In this document: piece after piece, positions 35,296 through 43,872 of the stretch
How positions within the stretch are numbered: the first letter of the stretch is position 1
Layout of the letters: each line of letters opens with the position of its first letter
Assembly: GCA_029262235.1 (NCBI GenBank)
Contig: JAJCZU010000004.1
Coordinates: 806,001 to 870,000 of the forward strand
Reading direction: 5' to 3'
Origin: Candidatus Eiseniibacteriota bacterium
Lineage (GTDB): Bacteria > Orphanbacterota > Orphanbacteria > Orphanbacterales > Orphanbacteraceae
DNA length: 64,000 nucleotides
The notes under the pieces: generated by a model
Told to the model about the DNA's origin: nothing
What the model saw: only the letters and a program-made list of their open reading frames with translations
The model's database searches: none
Position numbers and translations under genes: made by a program

Positions 35296-35679
35296 ATGAG
35301 AAGTGCCGGGAAGATTCTGGGAATTTTTTTGATCATTGCGTTCATGGCGTGTCCGCTGGCGAATGCTTCGGAAACGCAGGTGCTCAACAGTCAGGAACTT
35401 ACTCTGAAGATGGTCGAGCGCGAAGCCGATGACGACGCCCTGCGTGCCGGCATCCGTACGCTGCTCGAGCGACCCGAGGTCAGCGAAGCCGCTTCGCTGC
35501 TCGGTCATGATGCGAATCGCCTGGCCGACCGTGTCGAAACCCTCGAAGGGGAAGCGCTGACGGATGCGGCCGCTCGCGCCGCCGCCGTGCAGGATGCGCT
35601 CGTCGGAAGCGACAGCGTCATCATTATCAGTTCGACGACGTTGATTATCATTCTGCTGCTTATTCTGATTCTTGCGTAG
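35296..35679 (+). CDS. PA2779-like small protein, partner of the C39 peptidase
   Basis: 127 residues: signal peptide (about 1-24), a conserved central stretch of paired helices (SQELTLKMVEREADDDALRA, then LERPEVSEAASLLGHD) and a hydrophobic C-terminal helix (VIIISSTTLIIILLLILILA). This matches the small PA2779-type proteins encoded next to PA2778-type C39 peptidases. It may be the substrate or partner of the protease-exporter encoded next, whose TTG start overlaps its end by eight bases. GGAGG lies seven bases before the ATG. Confidence 0.75.
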   Translation: MRSAGKILGIFLIIAFMACPLANASETQVLNSQELTLKMVEREADDDALRAGIRTLLERPEVSEAASLLGHDANRLADRVETLEGEALTDAAARAAAVQDALVGSDSVIIISSTTLIIILLLILILA

Positions 35680-37873
35680 GCACCGGATCTCCGGTCAGGC
35701 CGGCTCACCGGCGGAAGTCGAACCTTTCGCCGGTGAGCGTCTTCCTTCCGTCCGCCGCCGCCCCTGTTTTTTCCTCTGCGGTATCCTGGTCTCCCTGCTG
35801 ACGCTGCTTCTGCCGGGGCCGACCCGCGCGTTCGGCGCGGCCGATCGCGCCGCGGTTCACGACGTCCCGTATTTCGCCCAGACTCCGCGCCTCTGTGGTG
35901 GAGCGGCGGCGGCGATGCTGCTTCGTTACCACGGGGACCGCGCCGCCCGTCCGCTCGGCTTCACTTACCTGCTCGATGCCAGTCGTCGCGGGATTGCGAC
36001 GACGGCTCTCGCGGACGGTGTCCGCAGTCGCTCGTTCGTCGTCGATGCCGGTGACGGCCGCACGATGCGCCAGTTGCAGGAACGGCTGCGTACGCGACCG
36101 GTCGTCGTTCTCGTCGCCGCGGGCGGAAAGGATCAGTATCACTATGTAGTCGTACTCGGGGTTCGGGACGATCACGTGATCGTGCACGACCCTGCCGTCG
36201 GGCCCGGGCTGTCGCTCGCCGGGGATGAGTTCCGCGCGCGATGGGAGAAAGCGCGACACTGGATGCTCGATGTCCGGCCCGCGGCGGCGGAGAGTACGCA
36301 AACCACGGAAACCACGGAAACGGCGCACCCCCGATCCCCGGAGACCCCGCAAGCCCCGCAAGCCCCGCGAACCCCGCGAACTACCGATCGCACGCTTCAA
36401 CCCGACGATCAGAAGACGCCTGCGCCCGATTCCTGCGAGATCGAAGCGGTACGCGCGGTCGCACTCGCCCGCGCCGGACATCTCGATGCTGCCGGGGATC
36501 TGCTGAGCGCCCTTGCGGATCGCGGCTGTGCCGGGGCGTGGCGCGAACTCGCTTCGGTAAGGATTCTGGCTGACCGGTACGAAGATGCCGTTGCCGCCGC
36601 TGAGAATGCGGTCGCCGTCCGTGCGGACGACGATCACGCCCGGGACGTTCTCGGAACGGCGCACTACCTGCGCGGAGACACGCCCGCCGCGCTCCGCGCC
36701 TGGAATCGGATGGGGCGACCGCTCGTGTACTCGTTTTCTGTGAGCGGGGGCAGCCCCCGCACGCGCCGCACGGTTCACACGGGCACGCCCATCGCCCGCG
36801 ACTCGATGTTGACGGCGTCCTCGCTCCGTCATGCGGTCCGCCGGGCGCGGGCGCTTCCGTCCGTTGAAACCGCTTCGGTCCGCATCTCCGCCGCCGCGCC
36901 GGGGGAGGTTCACGTGCGGGCCGTGATCGTCGAGCGGGCGCCCGCCCGTTCGGAGTTGTTGCGAACGGCGCTGCGTGCAACGGCGGACCGGGAAGTGCGG
37001 CTCGTGTTCCCGAGCGGTCTCGGGCGTGCCGATGTCTGGGAAGCGCGTGCCCGCTGGTGGGCGCGTGCGCCGAGTTTCGAACTGTTTCTTCATGTGCCGG
37101 ACGCCCCGAAGCGCGGGTGGGTTCTTGAAGCGGGGGGAGGACGGGATCGCCAGTGGTACCGCACGGCGGGCGCGGGCGTCGTCGAAGAGCGGACCCGGAC
37201 CGCCGGTATCGCGGCTTCGTCCTGGATCGCGTCCGATCATCATCTGCAAGTGGGGCTTCGTCATTTCGAAAGTGAATCGCGCGCGCGCGGCGGCAGGCGT
37301 TCCCGCGATTTCGTTTCCGTCGAACTCGGATGGCGGGCATCGGCGCTGCACGACCGGCTCCGGTTCGGCGCCCGAGTCGCGCCCTGGTTCGTACCGGGTG
37401 ACGGCCGTACGCTTGTCCGCGCTTCGCTGTCCGGTTCGTTTCGGCTCGAAAAGTCGCGGCGGGCCGATCTTGCGATCCGGGCCGGCGGCGACTGGGTCGA
37501 CGCGAACTCTCCCCGCTACCTGTGGACGGGCGCGGGTACCGGGCTCGGAAGACCCCACCTGTTTCGCGCGCACCCCCTGATCGAGGACGGCACGCTCGAT
37601 GGGCGCGCGTTCGGGCGTTCGCTGTTGTTCGCCGGGCTCGAGGCGACGTTCTGGCGATCGTTCCCGGGGTTTCCGGTCGGGGTGGCGACGTTCGCGGACG
37701 GCGTCTCGTCCGCCTCCGAACCCGGCGCGGCCCCGTTTCGATGGGATGCCGGGGCCGGCGGGCGCATCGCCGTTCCCGGGACGACCGCGGTTCTCGCAGT
37801 CGACTGGGCGCGCGGGCTGAACGACGGCCAGGAAGCCGTCTCGGCCCGTCTTTATTCGATCTCACAATTCTAG
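35672..37873 (+). CDS. C39 peptidase-TPR-POTRA-like-Omp85-like fusion
   Basis: 733 residues as read from TTG at 35672 (start uncertain; no ATG before the catalytic part). Hydrophobic segment 33-48; C39 cysteine-peptidase domain about 65-200 with Cys75 (RLCGGAA), His157 (HYVVVLGV) and Asp173 (HDPAVG); Pro/Thr linker 208-250; TPR-like helices 255-345; a POTRA-like module 350-424 (SGGSPRTRRTV, ARALPSVE, VIVERAP); and a barrel-like C-terminus (430-733) whose end (GVATFADG, AGGRIAVPG, ...YSISQF) resembles Omp85/BamA. PA2778-type proteins normally stop after the TPRs. Coupled to the PA2779-like gene. The POTRA/barrel assignment is my reading, not a search result. Confidence 0.72.
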   Translation: MRRHRISGQAGSPAEVEPFAGERLPSVRRRPCFFLCGILVSLLTLLLPGPTRAFGAADRAAVHDVPYFAQTPRLCGGAAAAMLLRYHGDRAARPLGFTYLLDASRRGIATTALADGVRSRSFVVDAGDGRTMRQLQERLRTRPVVVLVAAGGKDQYHYVVVLGVRDDHVIVHDPAVGPGLSLAGDEFRARWEKARHWMLDVRPAAAESTQTTETTETAHPRSPETPQAPQAPRTPRTTDRTLQPDDQKTPAPDSCEIEAVRAVALARAGHLDAAGDLLSALADRGCAGAWRELASVRILADRYEDAVAAAENAVAVRADDDHARDVLGTAHYLRGDTPAALRAWNRMGRPLVYSFSVSGGSPRTRRTVHTGTPIARDSMLTASSLRHAVRRARALPSVETASVRISAAAPGEVHVRAVIVERAPARSELLRTALRATADREVRLVFPSGLGRADVWEARARWWARAPSFELFLHVPDAPKRGWVLEAGGGRDRQWYRTAGAGVVEERTRTAGIAASSWIASDHHLQVGLRHFESESRARGGRRSRDFVSVELGWRASALHDRLRFGARVAPWFVPGDGRTLVRASLSGSFRLEKSRRADLAIRAGGDWVDANSPRYLWTGAGTGLGRPHLFRAHPLIEDGTLDGRAFGRSLLFAGLEATFWRSFPGFPVGVATFADGVSSASEPGAAPFRWDAGAGGRIAVPGTTAVLAVDWARGLNDGQEAVSARLYSISQF
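36344..36379 (+). repeat. Nine-base tandem repeat in the fusion linker
   Basis: Four consecutive nine-base units (ACCCCGCAA, GCCCCGCAA, GCCCCGCGA, ACCCCGCGA) encode the TPQAPQAPRTPR linker between the C39 and TPR parts. It is a likely site of slippage-driven length change. Confidence 0.75.
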
Positions 37874-37971
37874 ACAAACCGGCCCCGAATCGAATATCTT
37901 CTACCCTACTCGAATCCAGGGTTCAACCATTCAGTGATCGGTTACTGATGATTACAAAAAGGAGCCTCCTT

Positions 37972-39084
37972 ATGAATTGGAAGCATTGGTGCGTAGCAGT
38001 CGCATGCGCCGGTTTTATGGCCGTCGGATGCGGCGACGACAATCCCTCGGATCCCGGCGATGGTGACGGTGGCGGGGGCAGCAACACCCCGACCACGACC
38101 CCGCCGCGGGAATGGCAGGGTACGTGGGCCGGAACAACGACCACGATCGATATCGAAGTTGCCAAGGGATCGGCTGTTGCCGACACGACCGTGGATACGG
38201 ATACTCTCACGATTTGTGACAAGGGGATCACGGGCGGCGAAGTGCCCTTCGGCTGTGTCTGGTTCATTGGCGAGGACAGCATCGACGTCGACTGCGACAC
38301 GATGATCGTATTCGTCGATAACGGCGATACGTGCACGTTTGACGCCAGCATCGTGGCAACGGGCAAGCGCACGGGGACGAGCTTCTCGATCTCGGGGCGC
38401 CAGACGACGATGGGAACGGGCCAGTGTGGTGAGGACACCAACGAAGATGTGCTGCTTACGGCTACGTATACGCGCATCAATTCGACGGTGCCGGAATGCG
38501 GCGACGACATTCCCGAAGACACGACCGAGGTGGATACCACGGACACGGGCGGCGGCAATACCGGCGACTTCGTCGGTACCGGCGAATACGAAACGCGCGT
38601 GCGCGTCTGGTTCTGCGGTGCCGGCAGCCCGGTCTCCGATACACGCGACACGTCGAGCATCTGCCCGGGTGACAGCGCGAGCGATTTCGACGACGACTTC
38701 GAACAGAACGGCATCGAATGCGATATCGACATCGGTGAGAGCACGATCAGCGTGACCTGCAGCGGCGAGATCAACGACGTCGAGACCGGCTGCACGATTA
38801 CGACGAGTAACTCTTACAACGGCACATTCGATGATGACTCGTACGACATGACCGGAGGCGGTACGATCTCGGCGTCGGGAAGCGGCGAGTTCTGCGACCT
38901 GATCCCCGATCAGTGTTTCGAGTTCGAAGTCAACGGACGTCGACTCTCTACGACGCCATCGGACTGCCCCGACGCCAAAGTTTCGCCCGAAGCGGCGACC
39001 GGACTCGATCCGGAAGTCATTGCGGCGATCGTGAAATCGAAGGTGGAAGCGGCCCTGCGGAGTGCGGCAGACCAAAGCCGTTAA
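37972..39084 (+). CDS. Secreted lipoprotein, Asp/Thr-rich
   Basis: 370 residues. GGAG lies seven bases before the ATG. Lipobox FMAVGC, then a Gly/Asp/Pro linker (GDDNPSDPGDGDGGGG). The mature part has two similar beta-rich segments (about 40-170 and 195-325) with paired Cys residues and many Thr/Asp; a C-terminal segment follows. No known domain recognised; acidic loops suggest calcium binding, which is only a guess. The N-terminus resembles the truncated lipoprotein gene at 63299. Confidence 0.82.
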   Translation: MNWKHWCVAVACAGFMAVGCGDDNPSDPGDGDGGGGSNTPTTTPPREWQGTWAGTTTTIDIEVAKGSAVADTTVDTDTLTICDKGITGGEVPFGCVWFIGEDSIDVDCDTMIVFVDNGDTCTFDASIVATGKRTGTSFSISGRQTTMGTGQCGEDTNEDVLLTATYTRINSTVPECGDDIPEDTTEVDTTDTGGGNTGDFVGTGEYETRVRVWFCGAGSPVSDTRDTSSICPGDSASDFDDDFEQNGIECDIDIGESTISVTCSGEINDVETGCTITTSNSYNGTFDDDSYDMTGGGTISASGSGEFCDLIPDQCFEFEVNGRRLSTTPSDCPDAKVSPEAATGLDPEVIAAIVKSKVEAALRSAADQSR

Positions 39085-39216
39085 AGTAGAATAGCTTAGC
39101 GGGGAGATACGGCCCCTGTTTCGGATGAGGTTTTCTCGCAAATTCATCCTTGACAGGGGCTTTCCCGCGCGTAATACTGCGCACGGTTTCTAAAGCTGGC
39201 AAGTTGTAGTTTGTTC

Positions 39217-39245
39217 TTGACTTGTAATTTTTGGCTCGCCATATT
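39217..39245 (+). promoter_or_regulatory. Sigma70-type promoter of the 172-residue outer-membrane protein
   Basis: TTGACT (39217-39222) and CATATT (39240-39245) are separated by 17 bases. Transcription near 39252 would leave a 44-base leader with AAGGAGGG about 11 bases before the ATG at 39296. Confidence 0.6.
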
Positions 39246-39295
39246 GGCGACCGGCAGGTGACTTTCTGTCAAACCAGAAGGAGGGTTGCTCAGAA

Positions 39296-39814
39296 ATGCG
39301 TAAGTTTTTTGTGATTGCAGCGGCGACGGCGCTCATGGCTAGCTCCGCGATGGCACTCGAACCCGGTCAGTACGGTCTCGGGTTCACCAGTTCCGACGCT
39401 CCGGTCGGCGGCTACTACCAGGCGACTGACGTGCTCGGTATTACGGCCGGACTCGGTCTCGAGAGCTTCGACATGGGGAATACGAACTTCTACCTCGAAA
39501 TCGGTCTCCCGATTGCCATGCATCATGGTGATCGCAGCTGGTTCGGGATTCGCCCCGGTATCATGTTCGCGAGTTTCTCGCCCGACGACAGCAGCAGCAA
39601 GACGAACTTCCATCGTGGACTCGATGACGGTACGGCTCTGCAGTTCCAGGCGTGGCTCTACTACATGTGGATGGCGACGGACAACGTAGGAATCAATTTC
39701 TACCACGGCCTCAACATCAACACGATCAGCCCCGAAGAAGGCGACAGCGTCACCGACTTCACGACCGTGGGCGCAAATGCCACGGGCGCGGGCGTCTACT
39801 ACTTCTTCGAGTAG
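39296..39814 (+). CDS. Small outer-membrane-like secreted protein
   Basis: 172 residues with a clear signal peptide (1-21, AMA-LEPG) and a mature part of alternating amphipathic strands ending in FFE. The mass fits an eight-stranded barrel of the OmpX/OmpW size class, but no family was recognised. It has its own promoter and a strong terminator, so it is a monocistronic, probably abundant gene. Confidence 0.82.
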   Translation: MRKFFVIAAATALMASSAMALEPGQYGLGFTSSDAPVGGYYQATDVLGITAGLGLESFDMGNTNFYLEIGLPIAMHHGDRSWFGIRPGIMFASFSPDDSSSKTNFHRGLDDGTALQFQAWLYYMWMATDNVGINFYHGLNINTISPEEGDSVTDFTTVGANATGAGVYYFFE

Positions 39815-39847
39815 TCGATACCGACCGTTTTGATTGTTTGATTGGGA

Positions 39848-39880
39848 AGCCCCCTGCACGAAAGTGCGGGGGGTTTTTCT
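39848..39880 (+). terminator. Rho-independent terminator after the 172-residue gene
   Basis: CCCCCTGCAC pairs with GTGCGGGGGG around a GAAA tetraloop, followed by TTTTTCT. Strong intrinsic terminator about 35 bases after the stop. Confidence 0.9.
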
Positions 39881-39954
39881 GTTGGGGGGAGGAGTTGGAG
39901 GGGAGGAAGCGGGCGGAAGGAGACTTCGCTTCTCGCCTGTCTGAGCCAGTCTGC

Positions 39955-40506
39955 CTATTGATCCAGCCAGGCGATGAAGTCTTCAAGTTCCAGGATGAGA
40001 GATTCTGAGAGTACTCGCCGTAGGGTCTGACTGCCTTTACGCCACCGCCATATGTAACAAGTCTCGGCGATCAGGATTTCAACCGGCGGCTCTCCATCTG
40101 CGATGAGAATCCGGTATCTCGGTCTGAACAGGCATCGATTCTTGAAATATACGGTGTCTGCGGCAGCGGCCGTGAGAATGTCGGAGAAGTACTCTTTGGC
40201 CAGGGGGCCCAGTTCCGTACTCCAGGCGACGTCGTACCGATCGGCCGCTTCAAATCCATATCCACCGAATTCGTTCGGGTCGTTCCAGGCCAATGACTCG
40301 AACAGAACCCTGCCGGAAAGCCCTCGTTCCGCTTCAGACAGCCATTGCAGCGTCCGTTGGTGGCGGAGTGAGTCGCTGTGACGCTCCATCAGGTCTTGAT
40401 AATCGCGGATCTTCAATTCGGGCGGCTGTGCGATAGCATGACCCATCAACAGGAGGAGAAGCAGGGAGGTGGCAAGCAGTCGAACATCCGAATTCCAACG
40501 GTTCAT
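39955..40506 (-). CDS. Hypothetical secreted protein
   Basis: 183 residues with a signal peptide (about 1-26, AIA-QPP). The mature part is mixed alpha/beta with a central ...YKNRCLF...YRILIADG...CYIWRW segment. No known family recognised. It is convergent with the preceding gene and follows the PutP-type symporter gene by only 13 bases on the same strand, so it may be cotranscribed. Confidence 0.65.
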   Translation of the reverse strand: MNRWNSDVRLLATSLLLLLLMGHAIAQPPELKIRDYQDLMERHSDSLRHQRTLQWLSEAERGLSGRVLFESLAWNDPNEFGGYGFEAADRYDVAWSTELGPLAKEYFSDILTAAAADTVYFKNRCLFRPRYRILIADGEPPVEILIAETCYIWRWRKGSQTLRRVLSESLILELEDFIAWLDQ

Positions 40507-40519
40507 GCCGCAACTGTAC

Positions 40520-41965
40520 TCATGTCTTCTTCGGCTGTGTCAGCAGGCTGACAAGAACCGTGGCGGCGAGGGCGATGACGAATGTCGAGAACTTGAGGTC
40601 GATCATCGCGTTCAGGGCGTCGTTGCTGTTCCAGTAGATGTTCGAGATCGTGCCTCCGAGCATCCCGGCCAGCGCTCCCTGGCATGTGATCCGCTTCCAG
40701 TAGATCGAAAGGAGCAGTGGCGGCCCGAACGACGAACCGAGGCCGGCCCAGGCGTACGAGACCATGTCGTAGATGAGATCCTGGCTTCGAAACGCGAAGA
40801 AGAGTGAGACGCCGGCGATGGCGAGCGTTGCCACGCGACTGATGAGCAGCAGCTTGCGCGGGGCGGCGTCGCGGTTGCCGAGCAGGCGCACGTAGATGTC
40901 TTCGACTACGGCCGATGTGGCGACGAGAAGCTGGGAGTCTGCGGTCGACATCATGGCCGCCACGGCGCCGGCGATGAAGATGCCGGCGAGCCAGCCGGGA
41001 AGCAGCACTTTGGCGACAAGGGGCATGACGGTTTCGGGGTCGGCGAGGTCGGGCCCGAGGATGCCGATGCCGACCATGCCGATCAGGGGCGCGGACCAGT
41101 ACGCGACGAGCACCCACGAAATGGCGACGACCGAACCCTTCTTGAGTTCACGCGGACTGCGCGCTGCCATATAGCGCGTCAATAGATGAGGCTGTCCGAG
41201 ATAGCCGAAACCCCACGCAAGCGACCCGAGCATGACACCGAATACGAACGACGCCCCCACTTTCCCCCCCGTCATCGTCGTGAGTTCCGGCCCCTTTGCG
41301 ACGAGAGAGGCCGTAAACGCCTCGAAACCGCCGAGATGCGCGATTCCGAGTATGGGCAGCAGGACCGCCACGAATGCCATCAGGAGCCCTTGAATGACGT
41401 CTGTCCAGACCACGGCCAGCAGTCCGCCCATCAACGTATAGAACGAGACGACAACAGCCCCGAGCAGCAGGCCGTATTTCAGTTCCAGGCCGAACGTAGC
41501 GGCCAGAATCTTACCACCGCCAATAAACTGAGCAGCGACGTACGCCGTGTAGAAGACGAGAATGATCGCGGTCGAAACCGTGCGCAGCAGCTTCGTCTTG
41601 TCTTTGAAACGCATCTCGAAATAGTCGGGGATCGTAAGAGCGCCGAGTCTTTCCGTCATCCTCCGGAGCGGGATCGCGATGAAAAGCCACGAGGCGATGA
41701 TTCCCGATGCGCTCCCGATCACGGTCCAGTACTCGGTGAAGCCGACCGCGTACGCAGCGCCCGGAAGCCCGAGCAGAAACCACGAGCTCTCGCCTGAGGC
41801 CCGTTCGGAAATCGCCGTCGCGAATCCCCCGATCTTGCGGCCGGCAAGCAGAAAATCGTCCAGCTTTTTCATGAGCCGGCTCGCGACGATACCGAGCACG
41901 AGCACGATGACAAGGTAGAAGATCAGTCCGAACACGAGGGAGGTGTCGACGCTCGTTTCGTTCAT
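40520..41965 (-). CDS. Sodium/solute symporter, PutP-like
   Basis: 481 residues from the ATG at 41965 (overlapping the small upstream gene), about 13 membrane spans. SSS-family features: the GGKIGGF-like segment (LAGRKIGGFATAISERASGESSWFLLGLPG), GFGYLGQPH and AAMMSTADSQLLV, matching the proline permease PutP. Imports a solute, likely proline, with sodium. It lacks nearby put genes, so the substrate is inferred from similarity alone. Confidence 0.88.
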   Translation of the reverse strand: MNETSVDTSLVFGLIFYLVIVLVLGIVASRLMKKLDDFLLAGRKIGGFATAISERASGESSWFLLGLPGAAYAVGFTEYWTVIGSASGIIASWLFIAIPLRRMTERLGALTIPDYFEMRFKDKTKLLRTVSTAIILVFYTAYVAAQFIGGGKILAATFGLELKYGLLLGAVVVSFYTLMGGLLAVVWTDVIQGLLMAFVAVLLPILGIAHLGGFEAFTASLVAKGPELTTMTGGKVGASFVFGVMLGSLAWGFGYLGQPHLLTRYMAARSPRELKKGSVVAISWVLVAYWSAPLIGMVGIGILGPDLADPETVMPLVAKVLLPGWLAGIFIAGAVAAMMSTADSQLLVATSAVVEDIYVRLLGNRDAAPRKLLLISRVATLAIAGVSLFFAFRSQDLIYDMVSYAWAGLGSSFGPPLLLSIYWKRITCQGALAGMLGGTISNIYWNSNDALNAMIDLKFSTFVIALAATVLVSLLTQPKKT

Positions 41966-42066
41966 TCGTCGTCCCCGTCGTCGTACGGCCTGCGCGCGTG
42001 AATCACGAGCAGAACCACGACTGCGAGCCACGAACCGATTACGATGACGAGAGTCGAAAGCGGCAT
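41962..42066 (-). CDS. 34-residue single-span protein coupled to the symporter
   Basis: ATG at 42066, stop overlapping the symporter start by four bases (ATGA). The chain begins MPLSTLVIVIGSWLAVVVLL and ends IHARRPYDDGDDE: one transmembrane helix with a short basic then acidic cytosolic tail. TAGGAT seven bases upstream can serve as SD. Several SSS symporters have small accessory membrane proteins (YjcH-ActP, YhdT-PanF), so a similar role is proposed. Too short for standard gene callers. Confidence 0.7.
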   Translation of the reverse strand: MPLSTLVIVIGSWLAVVVLLVIHARRPYDDGDDE

Positions 42067-42127
42067 GGTCCGATCCTAGGCGTGTGGAATGGGAGTGTCA
42101 ACCGCGGGGGAGTGTGGGGTGAGGAGT

Positions 42128-42217
<90 letters not shown>

Positions 42218-42236
42218 CTCCTCACACACTTGCGCG

Positions 42237-42304
42237 AAGGGAAGGAAGGGAAGGAGGGGAAGGAAGAGGAAGGAAGAGGAAGGAAGGAAGAGGGGAAGGA
42301 AGAC
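42237..42304 (+). repeat. GGAA-rich purine tract
   Basis: About 68 bases of almost only A and G with repeated GGAA, GGAAGA and GGGAAGGA units. With the poly-G tract it fills most of the gene-free stretch 42067-42481 upstream of the exchanger gene. Confidence 0.85.
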
Positions 42305-42481
42305 GGGCTCTCCTTCCTCTCTTCATGTCTTCGAGCGCGAGGTCGATGCCGGACGAAACGCGAGACAAGCCTCGGCGAGAAGGAGATTCCGTGGAAAACT
42401 CTCCAGGAGACGAGAGCTGGTGAACGTGGAAGAATAGACTGAGAAGCATTGTGGACACGTCCGCGCAGGTGAGGACACACG

Positions 42482-43456
42482 TTGGAATGGATGACTCTCA
42501 TAATCTCGCTTGGTGTGGTCACCCTTGGCGCGGAAGCTCTCGTTCGTGGGGCTTCGTTTCTCGCGCTGCGCATGGGCGTGTCGCCACTCTTCGTCGGTTT
42601 GACCATTGTCGGGTTCGGGACGTCGAGTCCTGAGCTTGCTGCCAGTGTTACCGCGACTCTGGCGGGTTCCACGGATGTGAGTGTTGGCAACGCCATCGGT
42701 TCCAACATTTTCAACGTCGGGGTAATCGTCGGTATCACCGCGCTGATTCATCCGATACGGGCTCAGATTCGTGCAGTGCGTCGCGACTTACTCGTCGCGA
42801 TTCTCGCAGCGGCCGCCCCCTGGTTGGGCCTTGCGTTCGGCGGTACCCTGCCGAGAGTTGCGGGTGTGCTGCTGGTGTCATCGCTCGTCACGTATCTGCT
42901 GTTTGCTTACCGGTCGAGTCGGCGTGCGCGCCTCGAAGACGTCGAACTTGCCAAAGACGAACTTCTGGACACAGTCGCAGTTCCGCACCTTCGTTTGCTG
43001 GACCGAACGTGGGTCAATGTACTTCTGGTCGCCGGGGGACTGGCTCTTCTTGTTGCGGGGTCGAGGGTATTCGTCACGGCCGCGTTGACGTTGGCCAGGG
43101 CAGCCGGCATGTCCGAGCTGTTGATTGGCCTGACGATTGTCTCGGTGGGGACGTCTCTGCCGGAACTTGTGACCTCCGTCGTCGCCGCCGCGCGCCGCAA
43201 TGCGGATATGGCCGTGGGCAACATCATTGGCTCGAACATCTTTAACATGCTCGGAGTGCTCGGGATATCGGCTGTGATTCGTCCACAAGCGCTGAGCACG
43301 CAGGTTCTCGCCCTCGATGTGCCGGTCATGATGTTGGGAATCCTTGCTCTCGTTCCCATGATTCGGTCTGGAGGACAAATCTCACGCATAGAAGGCATCC
43401 TGTTGCTGCTCGGCTATGGCGGGTACGTGGCAATCCTACTGCTCCGCCAACCATGA
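42482..43456 (+). CDS. CaCA-family sodium/calcium exchanger
   Basis: 324 residues, two inverted halves with about 10 spans. Alpha repeats: GFGTSSPEL with VGNAIGSNIFN in the first half and SVGTSLPEL with VGNIIGSNIFN in the second. A typical bacterial cation/calcium antiporter of YrbG type. The start is taken as TTG at 42482 because GAGG is seven bases upstream; the ATG at 42491 is too far from it. The gene stands alone between repeat tracts. Confidence 0.92.
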   Translation: MEWMTLIISLGVVTLGAEALVRGASFLALRMGVSPLFVGLTIVGFGTSSPELAASVTATLAGSTDVSVGNAIGSNIFNVGVIVGITALIHPIRAQIRAVRRDLLVAILAAAAPWLGLAFGGTLPRVAGVLLVSSLVTYLLFAYRSSRRARLEDVELAKDELLDTVAVPHLRLLDRTWVNVLLVAGGLALLVAGSRVFVTAALTLARAAGMSELLIGLTIVSVGTSLPELVTSVVAAARRNADMAVGNIIGSNIFNMLGVLGISAVIRPQALSTQVLALDVPVMMLGILALVPMIRSGGQISRIEGILLLLGYGGYVAILLLRQP

Positions 43457-43535
43457 TTAGGCGCCGCGAACAGGGCTCGTCGGAAGCGTCCAGCGCGCGC
43501 TTCAAGTAGTTCTCGCGACTGATGGCGGAGGCGAG

Positions 43536-43596
43536 CTTCTCTTCTCTTCTCTTCTCTTCTCTTCTCCTTTCCTCTCTTTTTCCCCTTTCTTTCCGC
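43536..43596 (+). repeat. CTTCT tandem repeat and pyrimidine tract
   Basis: Six exact CTTCT units (43536-43565) run into CCTTTCCTCTC...CCCTTTCTTTCC. On the minus strand this is a purine tract, the mirror-type counterpart of the one at 42237-42304 on the other side of the exchanger gene. The rest of 43457-43872 holds only a GAAGCCGG/CCGGCTTC inverted repeat (43645-43674). Confidence 0.9.
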
Positions 43597-43872
43597 CCCC
43601 AAAAGGAAGTGTCGGCACGGAGAGTGAAGGGGGGCGTGTGCGACGAAGCCGGTCCCATTGAGCCGGCCGGCTTCGGCGCACCGACAGATCCCGTCTCCCG
43701 GCAACAGAAGTGAGCAACCATTTCACCCGCCATCAGAAACCATCAAAGGCGGCCGGCCAGGACCGGCAAGGAGCACATGCCCCCCTCACTCTCCGAGGCT
43801 GCACTTTCATTGACACCCTCACCCCTATCTCGTACTCTGCCCGTGTCTTACACCACCGACCGGGGAGGGCGG

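Noticed and set aside
43645-43674. Perfect eight-base inverted repeat
   Set aside because: No U-run on either strand and a 14-base loop; not called as a terminator.
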